Shown here piece after piece: positions 5,254 to 9,666 of a DNA stretch of 9,666 nucleotides (the first letter of the stretch is position 1; each line of letters begins with the position of its first letter). The notes below the pieces were generated by a model. It did not search any database, was not told the origin of the DNA, and saw only the letters and a program-made list of their open reading frames with translations. Source of the DNA: Bacillota bacterium. Its GTDB lineage: Bacteria > Bacillota_E > Sulfobacillia > Sulfobacillales > Sulfobacillaceae. The position numbers and the translations under genes are program-made. Location: assembly GCA_021820645.1 (NCBI GenBank), contig JAKADJ010000066.1:1-9666 (forward strand), in the 5' to 3' direction.

Positions 5254-6843
5254 ATGGCAAAGCCTATGGAGCAATCGGCGCTCCACCTTATGCATCAGAT
5301 GGATGCTTGGCCCCTATTGCAAGATTTTTGCGGTCGTGGGCTTGACGTCCATGCCTATCAAATTGAGAGTGTTCTCAAAGTGGTCAATCAGTTAGAAGGC
5401 CGAGCCATATTGGCCGATGAAGTGGGGTTAGGAAAAACCATTGAAGCGGGTTTAGCGATCGCCGAATTAAAGGCCCGTCAACTCGTGGATCGGGTTTTGA
5501 TTTTAGTCCCGGCGGGTTTAATTAGTCAATGGATTGCGGAGCTTCATGATAAATTCGGTTGGCAAGCCATGCGTAGCCCGCACGACCAGGGCTGGCTCTG
5601 GGTCTTGTCAATTGATACCGCTAAGCGTCCACCTCTTTCGCAGCAGCTGAAATTTGTGGAGTGGGACATGGTTGTCGTCGATGAAGCGCACCACCTAAAG
5701 AATAGCCGCACTCAAAACCATGAGCTGGTGGCCGGACTCACCACACGATACTTGATTCTCTTAACCGCAACGCCCATGGAAAATCAGTTGACCGAACTTT
5801 ACACGCTAGTGAATCTGGTAAAGCCCGGTCTGTTTGGACCATACTTGCGGTTCTATCGAAAATTCATTCTAGATAAGAGGACCCCGAAAAATGCGCAAGA
5901 ATTGCGCGATCTGTTGTCCTTGGTGATGGTACGCAATCAACGGCAGCGCGTCGGCCTTGAGTTTGTGTCACGGGAGGTCACGCTCTGGCCCATTACACTC
6001 AGTGAACGCGAGCGGTCCCTATATGACCATCTTACCCGGGTGTTACGGTCGGAATACCGGGCCCGTTTGGGGCAGCAAACCATTCTGCCCTTGATTATGA
6101 TGCAGCGAGAAATTTGTTCCTCCCCGCATGCCCTGATGCCAACATTGCGCAATGCCGAATGGATGGGTGAGGACCGATTCGAGCTCCTGGAACTAGCTCG
6201 TTCGATAGAGGTTAGCGCCAAGGCTATTGCCGTGGCCGAGTTACTGCGTTACCTCGAGGGACAGGTCCTAATCTTTACCGAATATCGCGCCACCCAATCG
6301 ATGCTGGTTCAATTTCTAACTCAACAGGGCTTTTGGGCCCAAGCCTTTCATGGGGGATTACGTGGAGTCGAACGCGATCGATTAATAGAATGGTTTCGAT
6401 CTGGCCCTCATATACTGGTTTCCACCGAGGCAGGAGGACAGGGGGTCAATTTGCAGTTCTGCCACCAATTGATTAATTTTGACCTCCCCTGGAATCCCAT
6501 GCGCATTGAGCAACGCATCGGCCGCATTCACCGAATTGGGCAGACTCACACCGTGGAAATATATAACCTCTATACCATGGATACTGTGGAGGATGACCTG
6601 CTTCGGCTACTTCATGAGAAAATCGACCTGTTTCGCCAAGTCATTGGTGAATTGGATGTCATCTTAAGACATCTCGAACGCCGGGGTAGCTTAGAGAGCC
6701 GATTGCTAGACATCTTCTTTTGGCAAGATGATCGGGCCGAAATCGAGGCACGGCTCGATGCGCTGGGTAAGGAATTCGTAGCGGTACGGCGACGTTTAGA
6801 ATGGCCGGCACCGGAGACTGACAGTAGCCAATCGACGTCTTAA
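5254..6843 (+). CDS. SNF2-family DNA-dependent ATPase/helicase-like protein
   Basis: A 529-residue compact SNF2/Swi2 superfamily 2 ATPase. Members translocate on double-stranded DNA and remodel bound proteins rather than unwinding it. Motifs: Q-like AYQIESV (34-40); Walker A DEVGLGKT (55-62); DEAH (143-146); LTATPMEN (170-177); FTEYRATQ in lobe 2 (341-348); FHGGL; STEAGGQGVNLQ (390-401); and arginine-finger motif VI QRIGRIHRIGQ (420-430). The DEVGLGKTIEAG form resembles the RapA/HepA branch, but the RapA N-terminal RNA-polymerase-binding domains are absent. A charged, probably coiled tail follows (about 455-516). GAGGAG at 5241-5246 lies seven bases before the ATG. The gene starts 34 bases after the polymerase stop with no terminator between, so cotranscription with ku-lig-pol is likely. 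A link to end joining is inferred from position only; a general remodeller such as Bacillus YqhH-type proteins is the alternative. Confidence 0.9.
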   Translation: MAKPMEQSALHLMHQMDAWPLLQDFCGRGLDVHAYQIESVLKVVNQLEGRAILADEVGLGKTIEAGLAIAELKARQLVDRVLILVPAGLISQWIAELHDKFGWQAMRSPHDQGWLWVLSIDTAKRPPLSQQLKFVEWDMVVVDEAHHLKNSRTQNHELVAGLTTRYLILLTATPMENQLTELYTLVNLVKPGLFGPYLRFYRKFILDKRTPKNAQELRDLLSLVMVRNQRQRVGLEFVSREVTLWPITLSERERSLYDHLTRVLRSEYRARLGQQTILPLIMMQREICSSPHALMPTLRNAEWMGEDRFELLELARSIEVSAKAIAVAELLRYLEGQVLIFTEYRATQSMLVQFLTQQGFWAQAFHGGLRGVERDRLIEWFRSGPHILVSTEAGGQGVNLQFCHQLINFDLPWNPMRIEQRIGRIHRIGQTHTVEIYNLYTMDTVEDDLLRLLHEKIDLFRQVIGELDVILRHLERRGSLESRLLDIFFWQDDRAEIEARLDALGKEFVAVRRRLEWPAPETDSSQSTS

Positions 6844-6872
6844 TCGTTAAACTAAGCCTCGTAGCATAGCGG

Positions 6873-6886
6873 CGTATTAAAATACG
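6873..6886. repeat. Short perfect dyad before the rhodanese gene
   Basis: CGTATT and AATACG form a perfect six-base inverted repeat around AA, within the 59-base gap between the SNF2 and rhodanese genes. It includes TAAAAT (6878-6883), a near -10 hexamer, but no partner -35 box is seen at normal spacing. It could be an operator or a chance AT-rich palindrome. Confidence 0.2.
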
Positions 6887-6902
6887 GTTGTGGTGGGATT
6901 GT

Positions 6903-7337
6903 ATGGTAACCAACTGGCTTTTTGGGGCGTTGGCCCTGTGGCTTGTTATTTGGCAAGTCGCGCCCATAATCGGGGTGCGAAAACACACCGCAAAGGCGGT
7001 CCAAGACCTCCTCGAACGTGGGGCTGTCACGGTGGTGGATGTGCGTCCTCGGGCCGAGTATGTGTCCGGCCATATTCCACAAAGCCAGTCGATTCCCCTG
7101 GCCGAGGTACGACAAAAGATCATCGACATCGACCGGTCTAAGCCGGTCATATTAGTGTGCCGCTCCGGGTACCGCGCGATGCAAGCGTTTCATATACTAA
7201 AGCGACGAGGCTTTAAAGGACATGGAGTGTTACAGGGAGGCATCATCGCGTGGGAGGCGCTACGGGCCCAGCAATCCCGCGCGGGAGAACTGGTAAGGCC
7301 AACGAAGGATGAAAAACATTATGACTCATCTATCTGA
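6903..7337 (+). CDS. Membrane-anchored rhodanese-like sulfurtransferase
   Basis: A 144-residue protein with one N-terminal hydrophobic helix (about residues 4-23) followed by a single rhodanese domain. Rhodaneses move sulfane sulfur through a cysteine persulfide. The domain shows VVDVRPRAEYVSGHIPQS (44-61), IPLAEV, and the active-site loop VCRSGYRA with C86 in a six-residue loop typical of active single-domain rhodaneses, then a glycine pair near VLQGGIIAW (109-117). The start at 6903 is chosen over an in-frame TTG at 6888 because the hydrophobic helix begins right after it; the upstream GGTGGGA is only a fair SD. With few positive charges before the helix and RKH after it, the domain probably faces the cytoplasm. 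The 3' end overlaps the next gene, suggesting joint function in sulfur or thiol redox chemistry. The physiological substrate is unknown. Confidence 0.9.
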   Translation: MVTNWLFGALALWLVIWQVAPIIGVRKHTAKAVQDLLERGAVTVVDVRPRAEYVSGHIPQSQSIPLAEVRQKIIDIDRSKPVILVCRSGYRAMQAFHILKRRGFKGHGVLQGGIIAWEALRAQQSRAGELVRPTKDEKHYDSSI

Positions 7338-7995
7338 CCGCGAACGCCAGACCCTACGTGAAATGTTCCGGGATCTTAAATATCCGGTATACGTCGAACT
7401 CTTTGTCGATCGGGATGACGAGTGGTCTCGAGCCGCCGAAGAACTAATTACCGAAGTGGTCGGGGTCATGCCCGATTTGTTACATGTAGAGATTCGGCCA
7501 TTGCGTGAGAATCATCTACTAGCGACGCTGTATGGGGTAGAACGGGCTCCAACGTTTATACTCTGTGACCACAAGCGCGATGACACCGGGATTCGTTTTG
7601 TCGGGCTACCATCGGGCTACGAATTTGCGGTTCTGATCGAAGCATTGCTGGATGTATCGGATTCGAGGGTCAGAATATCCGACAAATCGCTCAACTACAT
7701 ACGCAATTTGGAACAAGAGATTACCTTAGAGGTGTTCGTGACCCCCACCTGCCCACACTGTCCGCGTGCGGTAAGACTGGCGCACCAACTGGCATGGGCC
7801 AATCCCGCCCGGGTTCATGCGTTTGCCATAGAATCCACCAAGTTTGCCGAATGGGCAGACGCCGAATCCGTGGTTGCCGTTCCCACCACAGTCATCCGCA
7901 TTGAAGGCCGGGCCATTCGGGAACAGGTCGCAGGCGCAGTATCCGAAGATCAGCTTATACGGACACTTAAAGACATCATTGGAGAAGGACACTAA
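7309..7995 (+). CDS. Two-unit thioredoxin-fold protein (AhpF N-terminal / PDO-like disulfide oxidoreductase)
   Basis: A 228-residue cytoplasmic protein that appears to be two thioredoxin/glutaredoxin folds in tandem. The second unit has the redox motif CPHC (148-151) in EVFVTPTCPHCPRA and a cis-proline at VAVPTT (P192). The first unit keeps a cis-proline-like APTF (P81) and the phrase GIRFVGLPSGYEF (94-106), but where a CxxC would be expected there is DDEW (36-39), so it should be redox-inactive. One dead and one active unit is the pattern of the AhpF N-terminal domain; archaeal PDO usually has two active sites. No flavin reductase domain is present, so the electron donor is unknown. The start at 7309 follows AAGG at 7295-7298; an ATG at 7321 with AAGGA before it is equally plausible. 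The gene overlaps the rhodanese gene and lies one base before panC. Confidence 0.85.
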   Translation: MKNIMTHLSDRERQTLREMFRDLKYPVYVELFVDRDDEWSRAAEELITEVVGVMPDLLHVEIRPLRENHLLATLYGVERAPTFILCDHKRDDTGIRFVGLPSGYEFAVLIEALLDVSDSRVRISDKSLNYIRNLEQEITLEVFVTPTCPHCPRAVRLAHQLAWANPARVHAFAIESTKFAEWADAESVVAVPTTVIRIEGRAIREQVAGAVSEDQLIRTLKDIIGEGH

Positions 7996-7996
7996 C

Positions 7997-8860
7997 ATGG
8001 CACCGATCTTATTACGGACCCAAAACATAATGGCGCTCGAGCTTAACTCGTGGCGAGCACGTCACGAGACGCTAGCGCTGGTACCCACCATGGGAGCCCT
8101 ACATCAAGGCCATCTGGCGCTAGTAGAAGCCGCCAAGAGCGTTGCAGATCGGGTGGTGGTATCGATTTTCGTCAATCCATTACAGTTTGGGCCCACGGAA
8201 GACCTAGCTCGATACCCACGCGACCTCGATCAAGACCTCATTGTGCTAAACCAGCAAGGTCTGACCGATGCCGTCTTCGTCCCGGATGTGTCCGAGATGT
8301 ACCCTAATGGTCATAGCCAGACCCAAGTGGTGGTCCCCGCGATGGCCGAAGTGTTGTGCGGACAGACGCGACCCACGCACTTCGCTGGGGTCACCACAGT
8401 GGTGGCCAAACTCCTCAACATCGTACGCCCAGATTGGGCCGTTTTCGGAGAAAAGGATGCTCAACAACTGGCCATCGTAAAGCAGATGGTGCGGGATCTT
8501 AATTTTCCGGTAGAGATTTTCGGAGTCCCCACTATACGCGAGCCATCGGGCTTGGCACTTTCCTCACGAAACCGCTACTTGTCGAGCACCGAGAAAGCAC
8601 AAGCCGCCCATATTTACCAGGCGCTACTGAGCGTGCAGCAAGAGTTTCTACGGGGTCAGCATGACCCGCGGTACTTGGAGCACCAAGTCCGTGCTCAACT
8701 AGAGGAGGTGGGACTCATCCCGGAATACGTAAGTATCGTGGACCAAAATTCCCTGGCCCCGATCCAAGACGAAATTGACACGCCAGCGACCCTAGCCATT
8801 GCCTGTCCGGTGGGTGCCGCCCGCCTGATTGATAATATTCTGCTGGAGACCGGGTCATGA
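7997..8860 (+). CDS. panC: Pantothenate synthetase (pantoate--beta-alanine ligase)
   Basis: A 287-residue cytoplasmic enzyme that joins pantoate and beta-alanine using ATP, forming pantothenate for coenzyme A. Its length is normal. Family motifs: VPTMGALHQGHL (29-40) with the HxGH nucleotide-binding histidines H36 and H39; VSIFVNPLQFGP (55-66); GQTRPTHFAGVTTVV (122-136); FGEKDAQQLAIV (150-161); and REPSGLALSSRNRYLS (181-196), the KMSKS-like ATP loop. The start at 7997 follows GGAGAAGGA at 7981-7989; in-frame ATGs further upstream lie inside the previous gene, and an ATG at 8030 lacks an SD. Only one base separates it from the thioredoxin-fold gene. The usual partners panB and panD are not in this window, so its operon is unusual. 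Identification is secure. Confidence 0.97.
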   Translation: MAPILLRTQNIMALELNSWRARHETLALVPTMGALHQGHLALVEAAKSVADRVVVSIFVNPLQFGPTEDLARYPRDLDQDLIVLNQQGLTDAVFVPDVSEMYPNGHSQTQVVVPAMAEVLCGQTRPTHFAGVTTVVAKLLNIVRPDWAVFGEKDAQQLAIVKQMVRDLNFPVEIFGVPTIREPSGLALSSRNRYLSSTEKAQAAHIYQALLSVQQEFLRGQHDPRYLEHQVRAQLEEVGLIPEYVSIVDQNSLAPIQDEIDTPATLAIACPVGAARLIDNILLETGS

Positions 8861-8883
8861 AATGAGTGGCCGAGCCATATACT
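8854..8883 (+). promoter_or_regulatory. SigE-like promoter candidate upstream of spmA
   Basis: GTCATGAA (8854-8861) and CATATACT (8876-8883) are separated by 14 bases. They resemble the Bacillus mother-cell SigE boxes (about GTCATATT and CATACAAT) in sequence and spacing. It overlaps the panC stop and lies 43 bases before the spmA start, which is suitable for separate sporulation-stage expression of spmA. Matches are partial and this is an inference. Confidence 0.28.
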
Positions 8884-8926
8884 GCTCGTAGCCTAGTATT
8901 CAACTGGGCTCAGAGGAGATTGGCCA

Positions 8927-9523
8927 ATGGTTAACCTAGTCTGGCTGGTACTGATTATTGGCGGATTAGTGGTGAGTGCCGCACATGGAACCATGCTTTT
9001 GGTGACCGAGGCCATCATGACGTCCAGCGAAAAAGCCGTGGAGGTAGCCTTCGGCTTCATCGGTATCATGACCCTATGGCTCGGTATGGCCCGCATTGCC
9101 GAGGAGTCCGGAATGATGCGGGCCCTTTCCCGCCTTATGGCTCCAATAGTCTCGCGCCTTTTCCCGGGTATTCCCAAAGAACACCCGGCCATGGGCAACA
9201 TGCTCATGAACATGTCAGCCAACATTTTAGGGATGGGTGGAGCGGCCACTCCGTTTGGGCTAAAGGCCATGGAGGAGCTCCAAAAGTTGAATGCGGTAAA
9301 AGACCGGGCGTCAGCCAATATGATTACCTTTTTGGCGGTCAATACGGCATCTATCAACCTTATTCCAGCTACGGTGATTGCACTGAGGGTGGCTGCCGGC
9401 TCCCATAATCCCACCGAGATTGTTGGCCCTACAATTCTGGCCACTGCGATTTCTTCACTCGTGGCCGTCACTGTTGACCGATTACTCCGCTATTGGTCCC
9501 GAGACTCCAATCCCAACGGGTAA
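8927..9523 (+). CDS. spmA: Spore maturation protein A
   Basis: A 198-residue integral membrane protein of the SpmA family (nucleoside-recognition/gate domain), which in Bacillus acts with SpmB in spore core dehydration and heat resistance. Hydrophobic helices lie at about residues 3-20, 41-57, 130-155 and 166-183. The conserved family core includes FGFIGIMTLWLGMARIAEES (42-61), LMAPIVSRLFPGIPKEHPAM (70-89), NMSANILGMGGAATPFGLKA (95-114) and NMITFLAVNTASINLIPATV (131-150). GAGGAGA at 8913-8919 lies seven bases before the ATG. A reverse-strand frame covers most of the gene but is a shadow. In most spore formers spmB follows at once; here no gene start is obvious in the next 100 bases. Identification is secure. 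Confidence 0.96.
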   Translation: MVNLVWLVLIIGGLVVSAAHGTMLLVTEAIMTSSEKAVEVAFGFIGIMTLWLGMARIAEESGMMRALSRLMAPIVSRLFPGIPKEHPAMGNMLMNMSANILGMGGAATPFGLKAMEELQKLNAVKDRASANMITFLAVNTASINLIPATVIALRVAAGSHNPTEIVGPTILATAISSLVAVTVDRLLRYWSRDSNPNG

Positions 9524-9560
9524 GTTAAACCGTGTGCGATGCCCCTTTTATAAAATACTT

Positions 9561-9591
9561 TTGACCCTGCCCCCACCAGTAATGGTATTTT
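9561..9591 (+). promoter_or_regulatory. Possible extended -10 promoter downstream of spmA
   Basis: TTGACC (9561-9566) is followed after 19 bases by TATTTT (9586-9591), which is preceded by TGG, an extended -10 (TGn) element. The spacer is longer than the ideal 17 but extended -10 promoters tolerate this. It would drive a gene starting near or beyond the end of the window. Confidence 0.25.
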
Positions 9592-9666
9592 GAGCACAGT
9601 GACTATTGCGTCGTGTATGCCTCCATGCTCATCGCGTATGGCGGGGGAGCGTTGTTCATTATCATA
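9583..9666 (+). other. Open frame running off the window end, possible start of a membrane protein
   Basis: After a TAA at 9580-9582, this frame stays open to the last base. Possible starts are GTG at 9613 and ATG at 9625; from the latter it reads MLIAYGGGALFIII, which looks like the beginning of a membrane helix. Neither start has a clear SD, and the sequence does not resemble the SpmB N-terminus as I know it. It may be a real truncated gene or chance. A convergent gene on the other strand also cannot be excluded, because a reverse frame is open from the edge down to a stop at 9490-9492. Confidence 0.2.

Noticed and set aside
6844..6902. Terminator after the SNF2 gene
   Set aside because: Only the short CGTATT/AATACG dyad is present, with no GC-rich stem or T tract.
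8893..9471. Reverse-strand frame of 192 residues opposite spmA
   Set aside because: It is antisense to a clearly conserved membrane protein, consists of a low-complexity mix typical of a shadow frame, and shows no family motif or suitable ribosome site.
1..9666. Mobile element, CRISPR array, tRNA or rRNA
   Set aside because: No transposase-like or integrase-like protein, no regularly spaced direct repeats, no cloverleaf or rRNA-like stretch was seen on reading through the window.

Overview
This window looks like a chromosomal segment of an endospore-forming Firmicute of moderate GC content. The best guess from remembered gene content and order is a Sulfobacillus-like lineage, but no species can be proven from the sequence alone. 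The spore signature is direct: a GerW/YtfJ family protein, a YtfI-like DUF2953 protein and SpmA. All thirteen supported protein genes lie on the plus strand, mostly with tight spacing and good Shine-Dalgarno (SD) sequences.

Layout. Positions 1-252 hold the 3' end of lysA (diaminopimelate decarboxylase). It abuts scpA (253-939) and scpB (932-1459), the kleisin and winged-helix subunits of the Smc condensin. Next come a membrane-anchored DUF2953 protein (1500-2120) and a GerW/YtfJ protein (2089-2535). A 221-base gap (2536-2756) carries a terminator-like hairpin and a second hairpin. It is followed by a compact four-gene DNA repair cluster: ku (2757-3545), an ATP-dependent DNA ligase of the LigD ligase-domain type (3551-4357), a LigD polymerase/primase-type protein (4326-5219) and a short SNF2-family ATPase (5254-6843). 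Then follow a membrane-anchored rhodanese (6903-7337), a two-unit thioredoxin-fold protein resembling the N-terminal domain of AhpF or archaeal PDO (7309-7995), panC (7997-8860) and spmA (8927-9523). The last 143 bases contain promoter-like sequence and perhaps the start of another gene.

How the genes fit together. In many spore formers the scpA-scpB-ytfI-ytfJ block lies close to spmA-spmB. Here a DNA end-joining cluster, a sulfur/redox gene pair and panC sit between ytfJ and spmA. Ku holds broken ends, the Pol protein fills or extends them, and the Lig protein seals them. The SNF2 motor, 34 bases downstream in the same direction, is a candidate DNA or protein remodeller serving this pathway, possibly on protein-coated spore DNA. 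The Ku-Lig-Pol-SNF2 unit is the most interesting part of the window. Its ligase and polymerase are separate polypeptides, and no phosphoesterase module was found.

No rRNA, tRNA, CRISPR array, insertion sequence or phage gene was seen.
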